Position numbers and translations under genes: made by a program. Below are positions 52,192 to 62,642 of a DNA stretch of 64,000 nucleotides, piece after piece. Source of the stretch: Rhynchonema sp. JSB1_4 (taxonomy: Eukaryota > Nematoda > Chromadorea > Monhysterida > Xyalidae); the NCBI GenBank assembly GCA_030248065.1, contig JASAMV010001995.1, positions 46,471-110,470 on the forward strand. Reading direction: 5' to 3'. The notes beneath the pieces are model-generated. The model did no database searches and was not told the origin of the DNA. It was given only the letters and a program-made list of their open reading frames with translations. Within the stretch, counting starts at the first letter, position 1, and every line of letters begins with the position of its first letter.

Positions 52192-52209
52192 CATGACAAT
52201 GACTCAGCA
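52192..52209 (+). promoter_or_regulatory. SKN-1/Nrf2-type sites upstream of the p62-like gene
   Basis: ATGACAAT (complement ATTGTCAT, fitting the SKN-1 consensus WWTRTCAT) overlaps TGACTCAGCA at 52200-52209, which fits an antioxidant-response element core. A further ATTGTCAT lies at 52413-52420. All are kept in copy C. Known p62 genes are Nrf2/SKN-1 targets; regulation here is inferred. Confidence 0.45.
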
Positions 52210-52425
52210 GTTTTCTGCGCGTTATTTCTCTCTCGTGCGCAACGCAACTGATAAAAATACGCTGTCTCGTTTCAATGTGCATGTTTATAGGGTCCCGTAT
52301 GCAAAACATGCATCAGCATGTATGAAAAGCAATAATAGTACCCAAGAAAGTAACAAATATGCATCCTGATTGTCACGTTTAAATCTCACTCTGGTGCAAT
52401 GTCATGCTCTGCAATTGTCATCGTG

Positions 52426-52439
52426 CGAAGCTTCCAGAC
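52426..52439 (+). promoter_or_regulatory. Heat-shock element
   Basis: GAAGCTTCCAGA gives alternating GAA / TTC / AGA blocks in the nGAAnnTTCnnGAAn arrangement, 14 bp upstream of a TATA box. It is conserved in copy C near 62476. Confidence 0.5.
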
Positions 52440-52451
52440 TGCGGGTGGTGG

Positions 52452-52460
52452 TATAAAATA
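52452..52460 (+). promoter_or_regulatory. TATA box of the p62-like gene
   Basis: TATAAAATA lies 140 bp upstream of the ATG and just downstream of the heat-shock element. Transcription would start near 52480. The same sequence is at 62501 in copy C. Confidence 0.5.
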
Positions 52461-52591
52461 AGCAAGATTGGTAAGAAAATCATCATTCCAACTTCAACTA
52501 CACTCGCCTAACTTTGAGTTCTAATTCTCAAACTATCGTATATCGTCGCGAATATCTACAGTAATCTACATTCCACAGTAATCCCGCAATC

Positions 52592-54966
52592 ATGTCCGTC
52601 ACCGTCAAAGTGCAACTTGCCAATGGTGTCTACCGCCGTGTCACCCTGGAGGCCGGCAAGCAGAACTACGCGCAGTTGAAACATCAACTGGAGGGAGTCA
52701 ACGGCGATTTGACCTGGATCGGTTAGCTGAAAACGGGAGGGTGACTTTGGTGGGCGTCTTGTTTACCGTTTTCGGGTAATGAGACAGATCGAGCACATAT
52801 ACAGTAAATCGGGCGTTCAAGACAGGACCGAGCCGGACTGAATAAGATTTGATTTCGCCCACAAGTTTACCCAAACGTATGCGCCAAAAGTAAATCACAA
52901 AGTGTGGCTGTAGCGTGTTGATCAGTGTGGTCCACCAGGGAGCACTTTCTATTTCATACAAATTGTAAGTTCTTACAAAAAAACGCTACAATTTGTACCC
53001 AGGTACAAAAGTCACTTCACGCAGTTACAATTGTGAGTGATACAATTGTAAGAAGTTACAATTGTGACTGGGTACAATTGTATCCAGCTACAAAAGAAAA
53101 TTTTGTAAGAAAGAGAAAAATTGTAACTGGGTGCACACCGGTGGGACCGTCCTAACTCGACACAATTTGATTGTTTATCCATTATTTGACCCGGGCCCGA
53201 TTTTTTAAATAATGTTTATCATCTCTAGAAGCAATTTATTGGAAACTAATTTTATCAAACATGCGTTTTCATGGTTGCCTAAGCGAAAGAAAATCGTGCC
53301 ATCGAAACATTTTCAGCTCTATTGTATCCAGCTACAAAAAATTGTGACTGGATACAAAATTATTGTGGAAAGTGGATTTACAATTGCTTGTAACTTTTGG
53401 CTACAATTTGTAAGTTTTTATTGTATGAAATAGAAAGTGCTCCCAGGTCATCATCAGTATGAGGGAGCCCGTTGCTCAATGGTTTACACAATGACAAAAA
53501 TATAAAAAACATTAAATTTCAGACCAGGAAGGCGACCGAGTGCTGGTTTCGAACGAGATCGAATGGCGTGAAACATTGCGTCATGCCGTTGACACAAAGG
53601 ACGGGGGCAAAGTGATCAAATTGGAGTGTGTGCAGAAAAAGGAGGGACACGAACAGCAGCAGGAGAAGAAAGAGCCGAAACAGCAACAAGGTTGGCATTC
53701 TCAGTGTTTATAAAACTGCCAAACAAGCGCCCAGTGGGGCTCATTCAGGCAGGGATTGAGCCCTGAACGAATTTCGACCAAATCGAGCTGAGACTCGAAG
53801 TGAACCGACTTAACTCGGAAAAGCCAAAAAATGTTCTTCCCACACTTCGTAGATGGAAAGACTGGCTTCGGTCATCAACAATAGAGTCTCAGTGACAGTG
53901 ACAACCATATAATTTATCCAAACCTCTTAAATTCTCCAGGTGGCAAACCGTGCCATTTCGGTGGTTTCGTTCCGCCCGAGCATTTCGCCGTGTTCATGGG
54001 CCCAATGCTAAATGGACTGCTGAACAACGCACAATTGGACCAGGACAAAGTGGGAAATGATGAGCAGAGGTGTGTGTGCACTTGGATACATTCTAGTTTT
54101 CGATTGAAGTGCAGTCCAACGTATCCAAAGTGACCTTTTTTCTCGACAAATGCTTTATACTCGTGACAGCCGTGACAAGTCTACTGTGGTGATTGCTTTT
54201 GTCACTGTATCAGTCACTGCTTTGTGAACGTCATATCTGTCTCATCATGTCAACCCAATTTACACATTTTCAAAAGTGATTATCACTCATTTTTTATTCA
54301 ACTTTCCAGTCAGCAAGAGGCTGTCGAGCACATTCAGATGACCGCCAATCACATCGCCGAAATGCTGCGTGGATTCGGTACGATTTGTTATTTTTGATTG
54401 TATTCCATTTTTTCAGTTATGCTTCTCCTTATTCCAAATATAAAATTATAATCTAAAATAATTCCATATTTTTTCAGCCGGTGTCAACGTTGAGATCGAG
54501 GTTCGTCCCAAACAGGAAAAGGCAGCCGCCGAACCAGAGAACAAGAAAACTGACGGTCCGGAAAAGAAGCAGGTGGGTTTGTGTAATGTTTATTTTGGAA
54601 TATTTCAAAAATCAAACTAAAATGTTTGAAACAAAATTTCCTTTGAAATCAGGATCCCGAACCGAAACCCGGTCCGTCCAGCCAACCACAAGCTCATCCG
54701 TTCTTGCAGAACATCATGGGTGCACTGGCTCAACATCAGGCCGGATTCCAGCAGGCAGCCAGTGAGTTTTATTGAAAAGAAAAAAGAGAAAAATCGAAAA
54801 CAATTCTTCCAGAAATCCTGTATTTTTTTCAGAGCAACGTCAAATCGACGAAACAATGACCAAGTTGTTGTCGATGGGTTTCAGCGATGAGGGTGGATGG
54901 CTGCGCGCGTTGGTCGAGGCAAAACAGGGCAACATCAATGAAGTGCTGAATGCTATGAAGAATTAG
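52592..54966 (+). CDS. p62/sequestosome-like protein (PB1 and UBA, no ZZ finger), copy A
   Basis: Seven exons (52592-52721, 53523-53690, 53940-54069, 54310-54377, 54478-54572, 54654-54762 and 54833-54966) join in frame to give 277 residues. Residues 1-80 form a PB1 domain: a basic first strand, then an acidic Asp-Gln-Glu-Gly-Asp loop followed by VSNEIEWRETL, as in self-assembling PB1 domains. The last 40 residues are a UBA domain with LLSMGFSDEGGWL, nearly the same as the ubiquitin-binding helix of animal p62. p62 collects ubiquitinated cargo for autophagy. The ZZ zinc finger normally between the two domains is absent, and no clear LC3-interacting motif is seen. A polyadenylation signal lies at 55188. 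The gene lies in an inverted triplication. Confidence 0.85.
52938..53446. mobile_element. Miniature inverted-repeat element in intron 1 of the p62-like gene (copy A)
   Basis: Ends GGGAGCACTTTCTATTTCAT and its inverse bound about 510 bp. CAG flanks both sides as a probable 3-bp duplication. The interior is a series of short palindromes of the type TTACAATTGTAA. Copies sit at the same intron position at 61451-61967 and 62990-63494. Confidence 0.7.
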
Positions 54967-55187
54967 ATTGTGTTAGAATCGAAGGCCGTTCATTGATATT
55001 TTGTCAAGCTTATTTTTTGTCCGTCTTTGTGATGCGTTTTTGCTTTTGTCCGTGATCGTAATCAATTTATTTTACATAACCCCGTTTTTGTCGTTGTCAG
55101 TGCTTTTTTGTGAAACCTGATGTGCACTATTACATTATGTAGGTCGGTGTAAACACCGTTTTGCCCCCATTCATGTGATATCCGCAC

Positions 55188-55193
55188 AATAAA
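55188..55193 (+). terminator. Polyadenylation signal of the p62-like gene (copy A)
   Basis: AATAAA about 220 bp after the stop codon. The inverted partner is near 59703. Confidence 0.5.
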
Positions 55194-55604
55194 ATCACTG
55201 TGTAAAACAAGCACCCACTCCATTCCAATTCGGCTTTATTCTGAGAAATAATCTATAACATGTCAAAGTAACGACGACAAAAGTGTGCGTCTGCTAAAAA
55301 TACTTGAAAGAGGAAAGACCGAAGAGTTCGAATATATGTATCTTACGAGTTACAGAAATAAACGAGAGAGTCAGAAAGTACATCGCCGCTTTCGCGCCAC
55401 CATGACCTAGACCTTACTGGCTTTTGGTAACTTTCGAGAAAACAACGGCTTTTCTTCAAACTTTGATCCATAATCAGAGCGATATGTCAGGATTAATTTT
55501 GAGACCGCTGATTAGCAAATTGTGCCCAATGGCCTGAGCATACAACGCCTGCATGTTGCTCGTACAGTATAATGTTGTGACTGCTATGCAGACAAGGGCA
55601 ATTT

Positions 55605-55925
55605 GTGATCAGAACAATAATCATCATCAGATTCACTGAGCATCGGCTCGTTTTCGATCGATGGGAGGGCATTTCTGCCTCGGGACCCAGGGGGCTCAGG
55701 TGGTCCAGCTACAGGGTGAGCCACCAAGCCAGGGCCCCTGGGCCCCAGGTAGAAATGTTATTGAGAACAGTGTTGGGCCCCCAGGCAGAAATGGCCGGTG
55801 GGAGGCCCTGTTCATCATCAAATGTCGCAATGCCTTCGCTGCTGATTCCGGCACCATTTATCCCTGGCAGTGATTCGTAGAATGGCTTGCATTCTACCGG
55901 ATACCTAGTTCTAAAGCAATAACAC
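55605..55925 (-). CDS. Collagen-like 3' exon (left arm copy), fragmentary
   Basis: On the minus strand, after an acceptor-like GCTTTAG, a frame with CKPFYESLPGINGAG leads into Gly/Pro-rich sequence. The partner at 58979-59311 shows Gly-Pro-Arg-Gly-Pro-Gly-Leu-Arg-Gly and Gly-Pro-Pro-Glu-Pro-Pro-Gly-Ser-Arg-Gly followed by an acidic tail. The frame is interrupted by small indels in G/C runs that differ between arms. It may be the end of a collagen-type gene whose 5' part is not recognised; which strand is coding is uncertain. Confidence 0.3.
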
Positions 55926-56129
55926 ATGAGCAATTATATGCACGTTAATTTCTCATGACATGGTCAAAAGTGATGATGACAATGAACATTTTTAAATGAT
56001 TTTATGGAAGACTTATGGACCAGCTGAAAGCACTTTGCTAAACACAGGCACGATTTTAATTTTAAAATAGTCGCTCGAGTCTGTCTCCACTGTCTTAGCT
56101 GCAACGAAACGCACAGATCATGATACATA

Positions 56130-56312
56130 TAACAAATTACACCAACACAGCCCGATTTCGAAGGTTGTGTGCATTCAAAACGAATAGAAAGAGAAATCAT
56201 CATGCTCACTTTGTATTCTACAACGTGTAACATTTCCAAATCAGCAGCCACGTCTGAATGTTTTCACTATTTTCCAGCTGCGAATCGGGCTCGTGTCGGC
56301 GTAGTTTGCCTA
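56130..56312. mobile_element. AAGGCAAACTAC miniature inverted-repeat element, copy 3 (left arm)
   Basis: Same element as 33486-33676, with small deletions. It is the palindromic partner of 58561-58754, so these two come from one insertion. Confidence 0.65.
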
Positions 56313-56574
56313 TACATAGTATGAGAGTACGTATGAGGACCTAGCGAGTCCATTATCCGAAAATGATGGCGCTGATTTGTGTGTTGTAACATCAGCTTAT
56401 TCACGACAAGAAATCAGCATGATAATACTACACATTCAAAAATCCTCATCATTCTTCGTTTATAGGCAATATCACGATATTTATTTGTTCGGTTTTTTGC
56501 GGAGAAGACACATACCCCCACAGCTTATCACTGTATATGTTACACTATTTAAATCTGGAGTGATTTTTAATTTA

Positions 56575-56690
56575 CTGCGAGATCACTGTGACAGAAGTTT
56601 TTGTTGTCAAAAGACTGCATTAAAAGAAAGAAGTTGGCGTGCCAATTTTTAAATTTCACTTCTATAAGCACATATGTTTAACTTAAAGAT
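56575..56690 (+). pseudogene. Decayed inverted copy of the secreted-protein exon
   Basis: Blocks CTGTGACAGAAGTTTTTGTT, AAGAAGTTGGCGTGCCA and CACTTCTATA match the minus strand of 58170-58030 but with deletions that destroy the frame. It shows that the palindrome once reached further toward the centre. Confidence 0.55.
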
Positions 56691-56872
56691 TGTTAGAGTT
56701 AAAGTTTTGGTTAGGTGTTTTGTCCTCTTCGGCACGAGACACCCGAACCGGCGCACGCCCACCGCTGCTGGAGGAACGCGACAAAACGCGCCACACGGAA
56801 GCAAGAGAAACACAGAGCAAAACCACAGACGTCGAAAACAGCCCGCCATAACCGTCAATAAACCAAACTCAT
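56691..56872. other. Central spacer of the palindrome, left part
   Basis: Unique sequence, not duplicated in the window. No gene supported. Confidence 0.3.
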
Positions 56873-57539
56873 CAATTTTGCTTTGAAATGGGCAAATAAT
56901 GAACATCATCTATAATTCCCGAAGCTGGAGCCAAGGTATAGCTTGGTGTAAATTTGAAAATCTGCCCGCGGATCACATTTTCAATTGAAAAATTTGTCAT
57001 CACTGTCGATATTCGGAAAAAATGTTCATCCACTAATGAAAAATACGTGGCAAAGCTCTTTACACACAAACATGGCTGTGAAAATTGTACCCCCGGGTGG
57101 AGTTTCGAATCTGCACCGAACAGAAACTGGCTCCCTGGTGTAAACGTCGTCAATGAGTACTGTACAATGTCCATCTAATTCTCCTGCGAAATACAATAGC
57201 GACTCCAAAACGTGACACTTAACGTGGAGTGCACACAAAGTCAATTGTGATGGCAAACCTCGTAGATTTTCGCATATTTGTTCTCGACCAGGTAGTGAAT
57301 CAAGGCTGGCGGCTCGGACAGAATTGATTTCCAGGGTTTAATTTGAACGGGTGGTTGCAGGACCGATTGTAGACGCAAAACGTTCGTTTGCGCCCCGTCC
57401 ACTATGCCGTGCAATTGAATATGCGCGTCACAATCATCTACAACTGGCATAGTCCTGTTGGATGATGTTTCACAGTGGTGATCAGGCCACCCTGTCCGGT
57501 CTTGGCTTGGTCACTCGTCACATTCTTGAAAACCGACAT
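56873..57539 (-). CDS. Unrecognised gene in the palindrome spacer, exon structure unresolved
   Basis: Minus-strand stretches look coding: an ATG at 57539 (MSVFKNVTSDQ), a frame from about 57465 to 57270 (HIQLHGIVDGAQTNVL, ending LVENKYAKIYE) and another ending at 56873 (NFSIENVIRGQIFKF). Acceptor- and donor-like sites separate them, but I could not find one splicing pattern that keeps a single frame. No domain recognised. A decamer lies at 57463. Confidence 0.35.
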
Positions 57540-57879
57540 TTTAAAGATTTACAAATGCCACTAATTGCTTAACAGCATAAAAGTTATTTAATCAACTGTC
57601 TGAGAATATCTTTCACGCGCGTCATGAATTTATGGCACCAGTGCCGTTTAAAATATTCCAAGTACAAAAAGTCATGTGATTAAGACAAGACCGGTTTCGA
57701 ACCATTCACCAAGTTTGATATCGCCCACTGTATTCTTCTCTTTGACGGGTCACTACGTGGCCAGTATTTGCCCCGACGATGTCTTGGTACACCACCCGTC
57801 TGTGTGAGGTCGCATGTGGAAACGACGGTAACACACATTTGTACTGCGCTCACAATTCTAGCCAAACGATTGCACCCAC

Positions 57880-58332
57880 CTTGTAACTTCAGGTCTTCGT
57901 CCACCCATTTCTCCTTTGTGCCGTGTAACGCGATCACATATCGGCGTTCTGTGTTCGTGTTACATAGCTCGTTGTTGTACAGCCAATGCTCGTGCGTGTA
58001 CTGTTCAAAGCCTGTGAAACATCACATGTGCTGGTATAGAAGTGCAAATTGTGAAAAATGTGGCACGCCAACTTCTTTGCTTGTTGAATGGCAGTTCGAC
58101 TATTATGGACAACAAAAACTTCTGTCACAGTGGAAATACGTCCGCGGAGCGTAAATTCAAAAATTTCATCTCCAGATTTGGAAATAGTCGTCAACAGGTT
58201 GATACAGCGTGTGTCAAAAAGTACCTGACCTGGTGGGGGTTCATTGGGTGGTTGTTCTTCTGGCAGCTCATCTGCGCCGGCCAACACAAACAGCAACATC
58301 AACAACACCGGTTTGCGCCATGTCATGACCAT
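57880..58332 (-). CDS. Putative secreted protein, frame interrupted
   Basis: The ATG at 58332 starts a clear signal peptide (MTWRKPVLLMLLFVLAGA) followed by an acidic/proline stretch and a beta-rich segment (GDEIFEFTLRGR, then TEVFVVHNSR). Near 58010 the coding pattern moves to another frame (HEHWLYNNELC to HGTKEKWVDEDL), which needs a very short intron or a sequencing indel; the decamer at 58014 lies at that point. The continuation after 57880 is unclear. A remote galectin-like fold is possible but not claimed. Confidence 0.4.
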
Positions 58333-58560
58333 CGCAGGAATGCTTTTGTTATTTTATAAATATCCGGGTGATTGATGTGTCTCGTATGAAACGAAGAATG
58401 ACTGAGGGGATTTTTGAATGTGTAGTATTTATTCAATGCTGATTTCTTGTCGTGAATAAGCTGATGTTTCACAACACACACACATCAGCGCCATCATTTG
58501 TCGGATAATGGCACTCGCTGTCCAGTGCTTCCAAATTACATACGTACTTCTCATACTATG

Positions 58561-58754
58561 TATAGGCAAACTACGCCGACACGAGCCCGATTTCGCAGCT
58601 GGCAAAATAGTGAAAACATTCAGACGTGGCTGCTGATTTGGGAAATGTTACACGTTGTAGAATACAAAGTGGAGCATGATGATTTTCTCTTTCTATTCGT
58701 TTTGAATGCACACAACCTTCGAAATCGGGCTCGTGTTGGTGTAATTTGCCTTTA
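58561..58754. mobile_element. AAGGCAAACTAC miniature inverted-repeat element, copy 4 (right arm)
   Basis: Well-preserved copy with TATAGGCAAACTACGCC at the left and GTAATTTGCCTTTA at the right; palindromic partner of 56130-56312. Confidence 0.7.
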
Positions 58755-58978
58755 TATGTATCATGATCTGTGCGTTTCATTGCCCCAGCTAAGACAGCTT
58801 GGAGACAGACTACGAGCGACTATTTTAAAATTAAAATCGTGCCTGTGTTTAGCAAAGTGCCTTTCAGCTGGTCCATAAGTCTTCCATAAAATCATTTAAA
58901 AATGTTCATTGTCATCATGCACTTTTGACCATGTCATTGAGAAATTAACGTGCATATAATTGCTCATGTGTTATTGCT

Positions 58979-59311
58979 TCAGAACTAGGTATCCGGTAGA
59001 ATGCAAGCCATTCTACGAATCACTGCCAGGGATAAATGGTGCCGGAATCAGCAGCGAAGGCATTGCGACATTTGATGATGAACAGGGCCTCCCACCGGCC
59101 ATTTCTGCCTGGGGGCCCAACACTGTTCTCAATAACATTTCTACCTGGGGCCCAAGGGGCCCTGGCTTGCGTGGCTCACCCTGTAGCTGGACCACCTGAG
59201 CCCCCTGGGTCCCGAGGCAGAAATGCCCTCCCATCGATCGAAAACGAGCCGATGCTCAGTGAATCTGATGATGATTATTGTTCTGATCACAAATTGCCCT
59301 TGTCTGCATAG
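58979..59311 (+). CDS. Collagen-like 3' exon (right arm copy), fragmentary
   Basis: After TTGCTTCAG the frame reads TRYPVECKPFYESLPGING, then Gly-rich sequence; an indel in a G/C run moves the reading to the frame that gives Gly-Pro-Pro-Glu-Pro-Pro-Gly-Ser-Arg-Gly and an acidic C-terminus with SESDDDYCSDHK before a stop at 59309. The Gly-X-Y pattern suggests a collagen, but only one exon is seen. Confidence 0.35.
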
Positions 59312-59928
59312 CAGTCACAACATTATACTGTACGAGCAACATGCAGGCGTTGTATGCTCAGGCCATTGGGCACAATTTGCTAATCAGCGGTCTCAAAATT
59401 AATCCTGACATATCGCTCTGATTATGGATCAAAGTTTGAAGAAAAGCCGTTGTTTTCTCGAAAGTTACCAAAAGCCAGTAAGGTCTAGGTCATGGTGGCG
59501 CGAAAGCGGCGATGTACTTTCTGACTCTCTCGTTTATTTCTGTAACTCGTAAGATACATATATTCGAACTCTTCGGTCTTTCCTCTTTCAAGTATTTTTA
59601 GCAGACGCACACTTTTGTCGTCGTTACTTTGACATGTTATAGATTATTTCTCAGAATAAAGCCGAATTGGAATGGAGTGGGTGCTTGTTTTACACAGTGA
59701 TTTTATTGTGCGGATATCACATGAATGGGGGCAAAACGGTGTTTACACCGACCTACATAATGTAATAGTGCACATCAGGTTTCACAAAAAAGCACTGACA
59801 ACGACAAAAACGGGGTTATGTAAAATAAATTGATTACGATCACGGACAAAAGCAAAAACGCATCACAAAGACGGACAAAAAATAAGCTTGACAAAATATC
59901 AATGAACGGCCTTCGATTCTAACACAAT
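59312..59928. other. Intergenic, palindromic partner of the p62-like gene 3' flank
   Basis: Same sequence inverted as 54967-55600. No gene supported. Confidence 0.5.
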
Positions 59929-61372
59929 CTAATTCTTCATAGCATTCAGCACTTCATTGATGTTGCCCTGTTTTGCCTCGACCAACGCGCGCAGCCATCC
60001 ACCCTCATCGCTGAAACCCATCGACAACAACTTGGTCATTGTTTCGTCGATTTGACGTTGCTCTGAAAAAAATACAGGATTTCTGGAAGAATTGTTTTCG
60101 ATTTTTCTCTTTTTTCTTTTCAATAAAACTCACTGGCTGCCTGCTGGAATCCGGCCTGATGTTGAGCCAGTGCACCCATGATGTTCTGCAAGAACGGATG
60201 AGCTTGTGGTTGGCTGGACGGACCGGGTTTCGGTTCGGGATCCTGATTTCAAAGGAAATTTTGTTTCAAACATTTTAGTTTGATTTTTGAAATATTCCAA
60301 AATAAACATTACACAAACCCACCTGCTTCTTTTCCGGACCGTCAGTTTTCTTGTTCTCTGGTTCGGCGGCTGCCTTTTCCTGTTTGGGACGAACCTCGAT
60401 CTCAACGTTGACACCGGCTGAAAAAATATGGAATTATTTTAGATTATAATTTTATATTTGGAATAAGGAGAAGCATAACTGAAAAAATGGAATACAATCA
60501 AAAATAACAAATCGTACCGAATCCACGCAGCATTTCGGCGATGTGATTGGCGGTCATCTGAATGTGCTCGACAGCCTCTTGCTGACTGGAAAGTTGAATA
60601 AAAAATGAGTGATAATCACTTTTGAAAATGTGTAAATTGGGTTGACATGATGAGACAGATATGACGTTCACAAAGCAGTGACTGATACAGTGACAAAAGC
60701 AATCACCACAGTAGACTTGTCACGGCTGTCACGAGTATAAAGCATTTGTCGAGAAAAAAGGTCACTTTGGATACGTTGGACTGCACTTCAATCGAAAACT
60801 AGAATGTATCCAAGTGCACACACACCTCTGCTCATCATTTCCCACTTTGTCCTGGTCCAATTGTGCGTTGTTCAGCAGTCCATTTAGCATTGGGCCCATG
60901 AACACGGCGAAATGCTCGGGCGGAACGAAACCACCGAAATGGCACGGTTTGCCACCTGGAGAATTTAAGAGGTTTGGATAAATTATATGGTTGTCACTGT
61001 CACTGAGACTCTATTGTTGATGACCGAAGCCAGTCTTTCCATCTACGAAGTGTGGGAAGAACATTTTTTGGCTTTTCCGAGTTAAGTCGGTTCACTTCGA
61101 GTCTCAGCTCGATTTGGTCGAAATTCGTTCAGGGCTCAATCCCTGCCTGAATGAGCCCCACTGGGCGCTTGTTTGGCAGTTTTATAAACACTGAGAATGC
61201 CAACCTTGTTGCTGTTTCGGCTCTTTCTTCTCCTGCTGCTGTTCGTGTCCCTCCTTTTTCTGCACACACTCCAATTTGATCACTTTGCCCCCGTCCTTTG
61301 TGTCAACGGCATGACGCAATGTTTCACGCCATTCGATCTCGTTCGAAACCAGCACTCGGTCGCCTTCCTGGT
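59929..61372 (-). pseudogene. p62-like gene, copy B (inverted, lacks exon 1)
   Basis: Exons 2 to 7 are present on the minus strand and essentially identical to copy A, including the UBA domain. Exon 1, which encodes the first half of the PB1 domain, and the promoter are missing because the duplication ends inside intron 1. No alternative first exon is visible, so it is unlikely to make a normal protein. Confidence 0.75.
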
Positions 61373-61450
61373 CTGAAATTTAATGTTTTTTATATTTTTG
61401 TCATTGTGTAAACCATTGAGCAACGGGCTCCCTCATACTGATGATGACCT

Positions 61451-61967
61451 GGGAGCACTTTCTATTTCATACAATAAAAACTTACAAATTGTAGCCAAAA
61501 GTTACAAGCAATTGTAAATCCACTTTCCACAATAATTTTGTATCCAGTCACAATTTTTTGTAGCTGGATACAATAGAGCTGAAAATGTTTCGATGGCACG
61601 ATTTTCTTTCGCTTAGGCAACCATGAAAACGCATGTTTGATAAAATTAGTTTCCAATAAATTGCTTCTAGAGATGATAAACATTATTTAAAAAATCGGGC
61701 CCGGGTCAAATAATGGATAAACAATCAAATTGTGTCGAGTTAGGACGGTCCCACCGGTGTGCACCCAGTTACAATTTTTCTCTTTCTTACAATCGATTAC
61801 AAAATTTTCTTTTGTAGCTGGATACAATTGTACCCAGTCACAATTGTAACTTCTTACAATTGTATCACTCACAATTGTAACTGCGTGAAGTGACTTTTGT
61901 ACCTGGGTACAAATTGTAGCGTTTTTTTGTAAGAACTTACAATTTGTATGAAATAGAAAGTGCTCCC
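61451..61967. mobile_element. Intron-1 miniature inverted-repeat element (copy B)
   Basis: Inverted partner of 52938-53446, with an extra ~10 bp near 61793. The palindrome breakpoint lies just 18 bp beyond its outer end. Confidence 0.65.
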
Positions 61968-61985
61968 TGGTGGACCACACTGATC

Positions 61986-62642
61986 AACACGCTACAGCCA
62001 CACTTTATTGTCAGATTTCATCGAACAAGTTTGAAGAACAACCAAAATTTCTTCTTGATTGTTGTTCATGTATTTCTGTTAGCCCGCCATCAATAAGCGG
62101 CATTGCGAAACAAAATCTATGAAATGTCTCTCTGGTCTTTCCAGAACGTTTACCGTGCAGAGTATATACCTACCGACGTGTACACACACTATGACGTCAG
62201 GGCCAGTGCATACTGTACCCACACGTGTGGTAACAGGGCAGCATGACAATGACTCAGCAGTTTTCTGCGCGTTATTTCTCTCGTGCGCAAACGCAACTGA
62301 TAAAAATACGCTGTCTCGTTTCAATGTGCATGTTTATAGGGTCCCGTATGCAAAACATGCATCAGCATGTATGAAAAGCAAGAATAGTACCCAAGAAAGT
62401 AACAAATATGCATCCTGATTGTCACGTTTAAATCTCACTCTGGTGCAATGTCATGCTCTGCAATTGTCATCGTGCGAAGCTTCCAGACTGCGGGTGGTGG
62501 TATAAAATAAGCAAGATTGGTAAGAAAATCATCATTCCAACTTCAACTACACTCGCCTAACTTTGAGTTCTAATTCTCAAACTATCGTATATCGTCGCGA
62601 ATATTAACAGCAATCTATACATTCCACAGTAATCCCGCAATC
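61986..62642 (+). promoter_or_regulatory. Promoter region of the p62-like gene, copy C
   Basis: Repeats 51945-52591, with the CRE-like, SKN-1/Nrf2-like, heat-shock and TATA sites all retained and a few substitutions and indels. Confidence 0.55.

Larger units (their letters stand above)
52905..56690. repeat. Left arm of a large palindrome
   Basis: This interval reappears inverted at about 58020-61985. Identity is very high over the p62-like gene and its 3' flank and lower near the centre, where indels are common. It includes a miniature element (56130-56312) and a collagen-like exon that have partners in the other arm. Confidence 0.85.
58020..61985. repeat. Right arm of the large palindrome
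   Basis: Inverted partner of 52905-56690. The outer end is at about 61985, where the sequence switches within a shared CACTTT to a second forward copy of 51945 onwards. The arm therefore lacks exon 1 and the promoter of the p62-like gene. Confidence 0.85.

Noticed and set aside
53212..53433. Small frame repeated in all three copies of intron 1
   Set aside because: It lies within the non-coding miniature element and is conserved only because the element was duplicated.
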